Shown here in pieces: positions 1 to 10,058 of a DNA stretch of 64,000 nucleotides. The position numbers were made by a program, and so were the translations under genes. Each line of letters begins with the position of its first letter. Position 1 is the first letter of the stretch. The stretch covers positions 142,429,981 to 142,493,980 of the forward strand of contig BSWB01000001.1 in the NCBI GenBank assembly GCA_033239125.1, given 5' to 3'. The DNA comes from Fagopyrum homotropicum. Its lineage: Eukaryota; Streptophyta; Magnoliopsida; Caryophyllales; Polygonaceae. The notes beneath the pieces were generated by a model. That model had not been told where the DNA came from. It did not search any database and worked only from the letters and a program-made list of their open reading frames with translations.

Positions 1-1260
1 GAAACACTAGCGATTAGTGTTTCTCGGAGTGTTTTTGAAACTGTCATCTGAGCAAGAGTTTTGGGTTACACTAGTGTTTCTTCGTACAAAATACCCAGAC
101 TGTCCTCATCTTTTAACAATATGTATACAGAAACCGGGTATATAATAAACCCTATCTCACATCAAACATACAACTTCTTCCCCAAACCGGAGTAAAGGCG
201 ACAACTGACGAAGATACACCGGCAACGAGGAACGACAACCCCCGTTAATCTTTCCAATCTTAAGCGAAAAGGAGGTACTTTTTCATTGCTTGTGGTTCAC
301 TGTCTCGAATGACTTCGAATATGTCGTTCGTTCTTGCATCTATTCTTTCGATACTGTCATATTTTTCCTTCTTGCATCTATTCTTTCGTTCCTGTCTCGA
401 TTGGCTTCGAATCTGTCGTTCATTTGATTGAGGTCCTGTTTAGTAAATTTGGTTTCGTGGTTGTGGTTGTGGTTGTGGTTAGAGTTATGGTTGTGGTTGT
501 AGTACGAGTTTTTGGTAGAATACGATTTTGTTTATGAAACTGCTTGACGTGTTTAGTTAGGTGGTTTACACTAGTTTTCGATATGATAAAAAGACGTATA
601 TACCCCGTTAAAAATAAAAAATTACAATATGAGGGTTTGTTAACTTTACCCTTTCTCTTCTCTCTGCTCTCATTCTTCTCTTTGCCTCTTATCTCTCACT
701 AGTCGAACGTCGAAGAACCCTAGGCGCACGAGATGCTCTTCTGAGATCCATGGTTGATCATTCATTCGATTGTGCACAATACGGGATCGATTACTGAGGT
801 TAGTCTCCTTTCCTTTCATGGTTTCATTTGTTGTCTTTGTTTTTCCCAAATCCGTCGATGATGCTCTCCGGAAATCTGTCAATGCTTGCTATCATCTTCG
901 ATGTTGCTCTCCCGAAATCTATGCTTTAATTCTTGTTGTTTCAGTTGTAATTTACGCTTCTTCCCATTCCCTCTCAAGAACTGCTTTGATTATCTGGACT
1001 ATTTGGAAATTGCTTGAGATTTGCTGTGAATTTTAGCTTCACAAATTTTAAAGTGTTTGCTGTTGAATTCAGCTTTTCTTGAGATCTTCTGCTACAGAAC
1101 TCGAGAACAAATATGGCTGAGAATTTTAGCTTCACAAATTTTAAAGTGTTTGCTGTTTAATTTTCGCTCAATGTGGTTTTGTTGTGAGTTTTCAATTCTT
1201 CATGGTTTCATTTGTTGTCTTTGTTTTCTGTTTAATATTGTGTATTGGTCTAGAACAATT

Positions 1261-2389
1261 ATGGTTGAGAATAGTACTAAAACGTTATACACGAGTAAGG
1301 AAAAGTGTTTCATATGGACTGATGCTCTCACTAGAGTCTTGTTTGACTTGTTGAACGATTACCAACGAGAAAATGGAAAGAATAGATTCAGTTGGAAACA
1401 TTTAACAAATTTGTTTGAGCAGAAAACAAATATGAAATGCAAGAAAGACACGATGGAGAACAAGTATAATAATTTGAGATCCGTTTGGAAGCTATGGTTA
1501 AATTTGAAGCATGGAGAGACCGGATTGGGATGAGACTATGAGAAACAATGCATTTCTGCAACTCCTGAATGGTGGTCACAAACTGTAGGTACGGGAATAA
1601 TAATTGTTGTGATTTGATTATTTATACCTTGGATTAACAAATTTTATGATAAATGGTTTTTGTTTTGAATTGACTTTACAGGAGAACGAGGAATATAAAG
1701 TTTTCAAGAAGAATGCTTTCAACCCCGAGATGGAGTCGTTAATGGAATTACTTTTTCATGGGATTATTGCCACAAGTTCTCATTGTGTTGCCCCTTCCAT
1801 GGCTCCGACTGTAGTTATTCCTAATGCTCTTATCCAGGATTTAACAGGTCAAGATGATGACACGGTTCCAGCTGAGTACGTAGATGAGTTGTTAAGAGAT
1901 GCCACTATTGACGAGTTTGAGACGCCATTTGGAGGTTCTCCTGCAAATGGGATTTTTTTTCTCTTGCCCACTTCCATCGCGTGGGAAAGGGAAAAAAGGA
2001 TTGGAAACAGTTCTTCACCCGGAGTTGGAAAAAGAAATGTCCGGAAGAGTACCGGATCTAGTTTGTACCAAGACAACCTGGTTGCGTCTTTACAAGTTAA
2101 TAAGGCAATGACAACAGTGTTGGAGGCAGAGGCAAACTCAGTAGCTCAAGAGGCATCAAGCAAGGCTAAACATGATTACACAGAGGCCTTGGACATTATT
2201 GCGTTGATGGTTGATGAAGGTTTTATTTCACATGGATCATCTCTTTGGTGTTTTGTTGTTTCATTAGTGGGATCAGTAGAAAGTCAGCGTGCTTTGTTCA
2301 CCCAACTACCTAACAATGAGGGACGACTATCATGGCTTAAGTGGGAGTTTAGGAAGGATGCAAAGAAGGGTCTCTTGCCCGATGATTAG
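1261..2389 (+). pseudogene. Myb/SANT-like DNA-binding protein of Harbinger copy 1 (two exons, nonsense mutation)
   Basis: In PIF/Harbinger elements this second protein binds the ends and helps bring transposase to the nucleus and DNA. I place the start at ATG 1261. Exon 1 runs to 1584, followed by a GT (1585)...AG (1681) intron and exon 2 from 1682 to the TAG stop at 2387-2389. The trihelix/Myb_DNA-bind_3 signature is visible: an F-W-T start, FSWKHLTNLF, then the G-L-G-W block and a WW near the exon end. The Trp of G-L-G-W is an in-frame TGA at 1531-1533, one base from TGG. The C-terminal part (G-S-x-L-W-C, then a leucine/asparagine-rich end) matches the equivalent ORF of copy 2 at 22940-24017. 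Confidence 0.72.
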
Positions 2390-2687
2390 AGGGACGACTG
2401 TCATGGGCAATGTTTTACCCCAGTTTTTTCCGTTGAACATTAGTTTCATTTGAGTGTGTTTTGTTTCATTTTCTGTTTCTTGAGTGAACCCCATTTCATC
2501 TTTCTACCCTATGTTTTACTACTGAACATGTTTGTACCGCTTTCTACATTATATTTTGCTATTGACAATGTTTATATAGTGGTATTACTTTCGTTGAATT
2601 TTATTTTCCAATGACGTACATTACACCAAGCTAAGGTACTTACTATTTACGTACCTATGTGTAGGTGTAGTGCATCTTTCATACAAA

Positions 2688-4002
2688 ATGTTTGTTGATG
2701 AGTCACGACGTGCGCGGCTACGGAGGCGTGCACTATTTACGGCTCATCTTCAGATGTAACAAGAACAACATTCAGAACACTATCACAAACACGTTCATAA
2801 GATACGTGTCTATGATTCATCATTCACCGGTTCACGGTGGATGGATACGGTACTAAATTCTAACACTGAGACGAGGTGTGTGAACGCCTTTCGAATGGAA
2901 AGACGTGTCTTTCATGAACTTTGTAGGGAACTAACCATTAAGTATGACCTTCAAGCTTTCAAAAAAATGCGTATAATCGAAAAAGTAGGGATCTTTGTGT
3001 ACACAGTTGCACAAGGTTTGACATATCAAACTGTAGCTGAGAGGTTTCAAAGATCAACTACAACGGTTTCTACCATTTTCCATGAGGTGTTAAATGCCAT
3101 AGTTGGGCGGCAAAATGGATTCAATGGCATGGCACGTGCTCACATAAAACCAAAGGACCCTTTGTTCGGTGAGGTGCCGAAAAAAATAAGAGATGATAGT
3201 AGGTACTCGGCGTACTTTAAGGGGGCAATAGGTTGCATAGACGGGACTCACATTAATGCATGTATTCCAGAGGCTGACCAGATACCTTACCGCGGCCACA
3301 AAGGTATATGCACCTTCAACGTAATGGCGGTATGTGACTTTGATATGACATTTACCTTTGTGTCTGCTGGTTGGGAGGGTTCGGCCCATGACACAAAAGT
3401 GTTTGAGCATGCCATTTCGACGCCGTCAATGGGATTCCCGTACCCACCACCCAGTAAGAATCTTTAAGACAAAATACTAATCTAACTAACTACTACAATG
3501 CTCTAACTATATATATTTGCAATGTCATAGGTCGTTACTACTTGGTGGACAAAGGATATCCAAATAAAGAAGGTTACAAGGTTCCTTACACTAGGACCCG
3601 ATATCATTTGTCACAGTTTGAGAATGTGGCTCCAATAAACTCGAAGGAAGTGTTCAACAAGTTAGACTCCTCCTTCGTAGCTGCATAGAGAGATCATTTG
3701 GGGTCTTGAAGGCTCGTTGGAAAATATTACGAGTTATGTCAAGTTATAGTGTGGAAAAACAAGTGGACGTAATTTTGGCATGTTTCACATTGCATAATTA
3801 TGTAATTAGAGCCCAAACCGAATCATCAACAGTAGATGACTTTGCCCAAAACATGAATTTTGATAATGTGGAAGATGCCAATGAAGAACAAGATGTGAAC
3901 AACGAAGGTAGTTTAGAGAGTGATGAGGAGGAAGAAGATCTAAATTTTGGTGGTGCAACAAGACAAATACGGGATAATTTTGGTGGAGTGGATTATGAGT
4001 AG
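2688..4002 (+). pseudogene. PIF/Harbinger DDE transposase, copy 1 (stop and frameshift)
   Basis: HARBI1-like nuclease (DDE_Tnp_4). The likely start is ATG 2688, with an in-frame TAA at 2757-2759; the open part runs from 2841. A helix-turn-helix region (GLTYQTVAERFQRS) precedes the catalytic core. The first Asp is in GCIDGTH near 3235-3255 and the second in WEGSAHD near 3375-3392. The third residue, Glu, is in the SCIERSFG block near 3690, downstream of a one-base deletion at about 3668-3680. An intron (GT at 3454, AG at 3529-3530) splits the serine after the P-P-P run. The C-terminus is acidic (E/D-rich) and ends at TAG 4000-4002. Family call is certain; activity is excluded by the lesions. 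Confidence 0.85.
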
Positions 4003-4604
4003 ATAGTGTTGTGTACCAATGATCAATTTTTTGTAAAAAAACATGATGTGTAGAGGGGGTCATTTGTATGCAAGTTAACCTTTTGTATCTAATGACTACA
4101 TCACTTCTTAATCACAATGTCTTTCTGTTACGATATTGTGATTAAGGAAGTGTTGTATAAAAGTCATTAATTTTTTGTTGTATAATGCAGCATGTATGTA
4201 CTACTATCTGAAGCTCGAGATTTTTGAAGCTTCGATATGATGTTGTATGGTTTTACCTCTTCTCTTGAGACTGGATTGGTGAGTGATGCGTATCTGGGTT
4301 ACTCTTTTGACATACATGAAAATATAAACTTATGGATTGGTGCTTATGAAGTTGAGGTTTTATGGTTTGTTGTTTATTAATAGCACAGTTTCTTGGATAT
4401 CCTTAAACTAGATGAGGTTTATTATTTAGCCTATAGGAGACAACTAAAATGAAAAGATTTTTTGATCATTTGAGTTTCTGTATTGTTCTTCTGGTTTTTT
4501 GTATTGTTCATCTGAGTTTCTGATCATCTGAGTTTCTTATGTGTTATGCAGATTACTTGCAGCTCCACCACTGTGTTCTATTTTCTTTTGTGTTATGCAG
4601 AGTA
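4003..4604 (+). other. 3' flank of Harbinger transposase, no gene; contains a hairpin at 4099-4152
   Basis: AT-rich sequence with no supported ORF. A near-perfect inverted repeat at about 4102-4150 (arms CACTTCTTAATCACAAT and ATTGTGATTAAGGAAGTG, one-base bulge, about 15-base loop) lies some 100 bp after the transposase stop. It may be a sub-terminal palindrome or a 3'-end signal. Short direct repeats (TGTGTTATGCAG, twice, 4542-4602) lie just before the retrotransposon junction. Confidence 0.5.
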
Positions 4605-4821
4605 CTGTTTGACGAGTTAGTACTCGGATGTTGTGTTGTTTGACTTTTCAAGTTGTTATATTGATTTGAGTGTTTCTGTTTTGTGAGACTTGTCTATGTG
4701 ATGGTTGAGTAGTTGCATGGTAGAAAATGAAATTGTCGAGAAAATTAAATACCGAAGGAAATGTGTGAGTAAGAGGAACATTCTAAGTTTCGGGACGAAA
4801 CTTCTTTTAAGGGGGCACTGA
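4605..4821 (+). other. 3'-UTR and polypurine tract of a deleted upstream Tekay unit
   Basis: Nearly identical to 7042-7258 and 14964-15180. It starts inside the last codons of pol (CTGTTTGACGAG) and ends with the purine-rich AAGGGGG tract directly before an LTR. Everything upstream of this point in that unit (LTR, gag, nearly all of pol) is missing. Confidence 0.8.
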
Positions 4822-6215
4822 TGTAATAACCGAAAATTTTAAGTTCCGGTAAATTGAAATTTAACAAAATTCGATGAGACAATCGTAAATAAATAAATCA
4901 GTAAAATAAAACGAGTTTAGTTCTAACATTTTATGTGACCTAGATTCACATAAAATGATAAATTAAATGACCGGAAATAATTTACGTTTTTAAAATAAAA
5001 TCAATTATAATTTATAAATACGGAATTTAATTCCGTATTATATAAATTCCCGCACTTTTAACGAATTCCGGATCCTGTTCTAAAGAGAGTGAGGTTGGAG
5101 TTAACCCGCTACTAGGCCCAAATTACCGGCCCAGCCCAGCCAGCCCATTTTTAAGATTAACCTAATTAAACCTAATTTAACCTAACGTAAGCTGTTCTAA
5201 TCAGCCGCTAATTCCCTCCCTTCCGCTTACCTTTTTTCTGAACATCGAACGCCCTCATCCCTTCCGTTTCAACAGAAGACGCGCCGCACCCTGCTACCTT
5301 CAACCGGAGCGCCGCCACCGAGCCTGTGCCGCCGTCCGCCGTCCGCCGACCGCCGCAGTAAGCCGGTAAGGCTGCATCCTTCTCCTCTTTCCCTCCCTCT
5401 CTGCGTCTTCACTTTTTCGAGTCTCACTTCGCGCCACCAATTGTTGAAACAGTCCGGGACCGGTGACGCCGATTTTCCTCCGCCTGCAGCAACACCGCTC
5501 CGCCACTGCAACCACCAGGCACCGCAGCGTCGACTGCAGACCTTATCCGCCACACCGGAGCCACCGAGCCGCTGCTGCAACCACCAGGTTAGCCACCGGC
5601 CCTGACCATCTCTCTCCACCCTTCTTTTCTGTTTCAAACCGGCCGGATTTAACGATACAGTCCCGCAGCGGTTGCGAACCCCAACGAGCCGTCGTCGTAC
5701 CGCCTGGACCAGCATAACATTCCGGTGGCAAGCCAAGCCTTCCGCCGTCCGCCGCAGGGAACCGGTAAGAGCCTCCTCCGTCCCTCTTCTCAACTTCATG
5801 CGGGAATGAATTTTGAAGGAACAGTGAGAAAATTGCTTGAAGATTGTGCTGCTTTGTTGCTCTGTAATCGTACCTGATGCTGTCTCAATTAATGTTAGAG
5901 AGATGTTTGAGAATGGAACTTGTAGGTATGTGAATAAACGGTGAATAGAAATGTATAACTGAAAAATGTTGAACGTATACGAGATTATATATGTATATAG
6001 AAATGAAGGAATACGTATGTAGCTGAGTTTGATAACCTATATGTAAACCATAGAATGGAGGTGGTACGGGTATGCAATACGGAAGGATTAGTAAGAGCCG
6101 GTGTGAACTGATATAGGAGAGTGTATGCCGAGTATGTAAATATACGTATATATATATATTATATGAAATAAAAGTATACTTATGAGTTGAGTTGGTGGAA
6201 TTATAAAGTATGTGA

Positions 6216-6254
<39 letters not shown>

Positions 6255-6534
6255 CTAGTTCCCATGAGAACACGCCTAACGTGAGAACATGAGAACAATC
6301 GTAAACCGTTGGATGTGAGTATTAAGGGTTGAGATTTAGAGTAGATATCAAAAATAATAATAACTACGAATAATAATAATTAGGAATCCAACAATAACTA
6401 CGAATAATCCACTCAATCAACAATAACTACGAATAATACATTAAACGATATGACACATTCGTAACAAAAAATGATAATAATTACGAATCTGTTCACATGT
6501 TCTCACGTTAAGGGGTGTTCTCATAGGATCTATA

Positions 6535-6581
<47 letters not shown>

Positions 6582-6878
6582 AATATAAGATTAGATAATA
6601 ACCGAGAATGAAGTAATGTGATTCTAAATGACGAGTGGACGAGATTAATTTTATAACCCTAGTAAACCGTTTTGGAAATAATCTTAGATTAGAAAAGTGT
6701 TCCAAAAGAAATATTAGAGGTCAAGAAGTGACCCGGAGAATTTTCTACACTAAGGGTAAAATGGTCTTTTACCGTATGAGAATCGTTCTTTCCGTAATTC
6801 CTTTGCATGAGGTTGGACATAGAGATGTGAGTTTGATACACATGCCTTCATTGACAGGCACTTGAGTTACACGAGTAC
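4822..6878 (+). repeat. LTR1 of the Tekay array, 3'-truncated, with MITE insertion
   Basis: Same sequence as the first part of LTR2 and LTR3, starting TGTAATAACC. It keeps the upstream inverted repeats, a TATATAAA box at 5039-5046 and the GC-rich leader block near 5270-5790. It stops at GAGTAC (6873-6878), a 6-base match between LTR and pol sequence where a deletion fused it to the chromodomain end. It therefore lacks the last ~800 bp of the LTR, including the splice-donor hairpin. It also contains an extra element at 6251-6530 that LTR2 and LTR3 lack. Confidence 0.85.
6251..6530. mobile_element. MITE-like insertion inside LTR1
   Basis: About 280 bp present in LTR1 but absent at the same place in LTR2 (after about 8675) and LTR3 (after about 16590), so it is a clean insertion into a TA microsatellite. 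The ends are imperfect inverted repeats of about 45 bp sharing ATGAGAACAC and AACGTGAGAACATG. It is non-coding. TA repeats flank both sides, so the TA target duplication cannot be measured exactly. Class (mariner-like or other) is unresolved. Confidence 0.7.
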
Positions 6879-7049
6879 CCAGTAGCTGTCTTGGAGCGCA
6901 GTGTCAGACGTCTGCGATCCAAGGAGATACCTATGCTGAGGATCCAGTGGTCTAGGAGAGGAGCTGATGAGGCCACTTGGGAGACTGAGGAGAGTATTAG
7001 ACGTAACTATCCCGAGTTCTTTGCGGGGTTAGAGGTTACTCCTGTTTGA
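6873..7049 (+). pseudogene. Chromodomain-end fragment of a deleted Tekay polyprotein
   Basis: Encodes the last ~58 residues of pol, matching 14796-14971, including RSKEIPMLRIQW and EATWETEESIRRNYPEFF, and ends at TGA 7047-7049. This is the C-terminal chromodomain-like motif of plant chromoviruses. It is joined directly to LTR1 through the shared GAGTAC, with no LTR end, PBS, gag or most of pol between them. Confidence 0.85.
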
Positions 7050-7258
7050 CGAGTTAGTACTCGGATGTTGTGTTGTTTGACTTTTCAGGTTGTTATATTG
7101 ATTTGAGTGTTTCTGTTTTGTGAGACTTGTCTATGTGATGGTTGAGTAGTTGCATGGTAGAAAATGAAATTGTCGAGAAAATTAAATACCGAAGGAAATG
7201 TGTGAGTAAGAGGAACATTCTAAGTTTCGGGACGAAACTTCTTTTAAGGGGGCACTGA

Positions 7259-9788
7259 TGTAATAACCGAAAATTTTAAGTTCCGGTAAATTGAAATTTA
7301 ACAAAATTCGATGAGACAATCGTAAATAAATAAATCAGTAAAATAAAACGAGTTTAGTTCTATCATTTTATGTGACCTAGATTCACATAAAATGATAAAT
7401 TAAATGACCGGAAATAATTTACGTTTTTAAAATAAAATCAATTATAATTTATAAATACGGAATTTAATTCCGTATTATATAAATTCCCACACTTTTAACG
7501 AATTCCGGATCCTGTTCTAAAGAGAGTGAGGTTGGAGTTAACCCGCTACTAGGTCCAAATTACCGGCCCAGCCCAGCCAGCCCATTTTTAAGATTAACCT
7601 AATTAAACCTAATTTAACCTAACGTAAGCTGTTCTAATCAGCCGCTAATTCCCTCCCTTCCGCTTACCTTTTTTCTGAACATCGAACGCCCTCATCCCTT
7701 CCGTTTCAACAGAAGACGCGCCGCACCCTGCTACCTTCAACCGGAGCGCCGCCACCGAGCCTGTGTCGCCGTCCGCCGTCCGCCGACCGCCGCAGTAAGC
7801 CGGTAAGGCTGCATCCTTCTCCTCTTTCCCTCCCTCTCTGCGTCTTCACTTTTTCGAGTCTCACTTCGCGCCACCAATTATTGCAACAGTCCGGGACCGG
7901 TGACGCCGATTTTCCTCCGCCTGCAGCAACACCGCTCCGCCACTGCAACCATCAGGCACCGTAGCGTCGACTGCAGACCTTATCCGCCACACCGGAGCCA
8001 CCGAGCCGCTGCTGCAACCACAAGGTTAGCCACCGGCCCTGACCATCTCTCTCCACCCTTCTTTTCTGTTTCAAACCGGCCGGATTTAACGATACAGTCC
8101 CGCAGCGGTTGCAAACCCCAGCGAGCCGTCGCCGCACCGCCTGGACCAGCATAACATTCCGGTGGCAAGCCAAGCCTTCCGCCGTCCGCCGCAGGGAACC
8201 GGTAAGAGCCTCCTCCGTCCCTCTTCTCAACTTCATGCGGGAATGAATTTTGAAGGAACAGTGAGAAAATTGCTTGAAGATTGTGCTGCTTTGTTGCTCT
8301 GTAATCGTACCTGATGCTGTCTCAATTAATGTTAGAGAGATGTTTGAGAATGGAACTTGTAGGTATGTGAATAAACGGTGAATAGAAATGTATAACTGAA
8401 AAATGTTGAACGTATACGAGATTATATATGTATATAGAAATGAAGGAATACGTATGTAGCTGAGTTTGATAACCTATATGTAAACCATAGAATGGAGGTG
8501 GTACGGGTATGCAATACGGAAGGATTAGTAAGAGCAGGTGTGAACTGATATAGGAGAGTGTATGCCGAGTATGTAAATATACGTATATATATATATATAT
8601 ATTATATGAAATAAAAGTATACTTATGAGTTGAGTTGGTGGAATTATGAAGTATGTGAATTTATATATATATATATATATATAAATATAAGATTAGATAA
8701 TAACCGAGAATGAAGTAATGTGATTCTAAATGACGAGTGGACGAGATTAATTTTATAACCCTAGTAAACCGTTTTGGAAATAATCTTAGATTAGAAAAGT
8801 GTTCCAAAAGAAATATTAGAGGTCAAGAAGTGACCCGGAGAATTTTCTACACTAAGGGTAAAACGGTCTTTTACCGTATGAGAATCGTTCTTTTCGTAAT
8901 TCCTTTGCATGAGGTTGGACATAGAGATGTGAGTTTGATACACATGCCTTCATTGACAGGCACTTGAGTTACACGAGTACGGACTATCGGAGGAGTGTTA
9001 GAGTGTTTTGACTCAGGTAAGTCCTTGCGACTTACTTAGCCAGTTTCTGAGTGTTAGTTGAATGATAGTAGTGGTGTGTGCTATTGCGTATTTTAATAAT
9101 AATAACTTGCTAGGACGACTGTTATTATTGCATTTAAGGCCCAAGTGTATGTATAACGGGCCGTGACATCACTGCCCAGCTCTGACAGGAGACTGGGAGG
9201 TTCTCTATACCCAGACCATGCAGGTACAAGGTGAGATGCATCGGATCCATTCCTGATGGTTAGACGGGGGCGGAGGCGAGGTTTGGGAACCCCTCGTGTC
9301 ACAAAATAAGTATCACTAGAGTGAACGAGTAAATTAAAGCAAGATAATAAAACGGACTTGTTTGAAAGCATGCTGTGTGTTTATGTTTACCTGAGTGTGT
9401 TTGTGCTGCTATTATCCTGCTAATATTTAGATAACTAGCTAACGGTTCTTCTTGTTGTTGTTTTAGACTTACCGCAAGTTAGATCAGCAGCTGAGTGATC
9501 CGGAAGTAGTGGTCAGCCGGGTCTCCGTACTCCTTAGAGCGGGGTTGGGGTTGTTTTGTCTTTCCTTTCTTTTGGTTAAGACAATTATTCTTTTCTTTTG
9601 TTTAAGTACTGTAGGCTGCTAGACAGTGTTGCATTCATTACTCTAAAAACATGGCGTTTATGAATTTCGGTTTCTTTATTTGTGTCTTGTTGCAAGATCC
9701 TAGTAATGTTGTTGTCAAACTGAGGTCGGGACCCATTGTGAGGTCCTAACCAGTAATACTCTGAGTTCTGAGAATTTGGGGTGTTACA
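7259..9788 (+). repeat. LTR2, functional 5' LTR of the only near-complete Tekay unit
   Basis: 2530 bp from TGTAATAACC to GGTGTTACA, followed by the PBS. U3 shows two perfect inverted repeats (7362-7396 and 7454-7476) and a TATATAAA box at 7476-7483. A GC-rich leader block follows (about 7700-8230). A hairpin over a consensus splice donor lies at 9017-9035, and a pyrimidine-rich acceptor-like TTTTAG is near 9466. By eye it differs from LTR3 only by scattered single bases, mainly transitions, and TA-repeat length, which suggests a fairly young insertion. Confidence 0.9.
7362..7483 (+). promoter_or_regulatory. LTR promoter region: two inverted repeats and TATA box
   Basis: A perfect 14-bp inverted repeat (ATCATTTTATGTGA ... 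TCACATAAAATGAT, 7-base loop) lies at 7362-7396. An 11-bp inverted repeat with a single central base (AATACGGAATT/AATTCCGTATT) lies at 7454-7476 and abuts TATATAAA at 7476-7483. Equivalents are near 4928-4958 and 5017-5046 in LTR1 and 15284-15318 and 15382-15404 in LTR3, where the second palindrome has lost one base. The TATA role is inferred from position in U3. Confidence 0.6.
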
Positions 9789-9791
9789 ACA

Positions 9792-9809
9792 TGGTATCAG
9801 AGCTCTAGG
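9792..9809 (+). other. Primer-binding site (initiator tRNA-Met type)
   Basis: TGGTATCAGAGC four bases after the LTR end is the standard plant PBS matching the 3' end of initiator methionine tRNA. It primes minus-strand cDNA and confirms LTR2 as a 5' LTR. Confidence 0.92.
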
Positions 9810-10058
9810 TTGGCAACAATGGCACTTGAAATCTTCTGAAAGACCGAATAAGTTTTAAGCAGAACCCGAAAAGGGATCTGAGTTTTAAAAAGAAAATTTT
9901 TGGTTTTAAATGCATGCATAGTCTGGTTGGGAATAGAAAAGTACGGCTGACCACCACTACTACCGCGGATCTCAATATGCTTAGTTGGACTGTAGGTTAC
10001 TGTAGTTGGACTTTTGGACTTTCAGCTAGTAGTAATTATAATTATTATTCTTGCGCAG

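Larger units (their letters stand above)
1..4604 (+). mobile_element. PIF/Harbinger-like DNA transposon, 5' part, decayed (copy 1)
   Basis: Two coding units in the same direction are typical of plant PIF/Harbinger elements: a Myb/SANT-like DNA-binding ORF followed by a DDE transposase. The true 5' end is probably about 95 bp left of the window. Bases 1-23 form an inverted repeat (GAAACACTA, 5-base loop, TAGTGTTTC) that matches a sub-terminal motif about 95 bp inside the element ends at 27486 and 27951. The 3' side is lost where the LTR retrotransposon array begins at 4605. Both ORFs carry stops or frameshifts, so the copy is dead. Bases 1-1260 are leader, including a GTTGTG repeat near 459-504, and contain no convincing gene. 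Confidence 0.75.

Noticed and set aside
5269..5799. 176-codon antisense open frame in LTR1 (also 15627-16151 in LTR3)
   Set aside because: Falls in the GC-rich, stop-poor LTR block, is broken in LTR2, and has no recognisable domain; composition explains it.
6088..6273. Open frame of Ile-Tyr repeats (also 6508-6705 and 29045-29251)
   Set aside because: TA microsatellite translated; not a protein.
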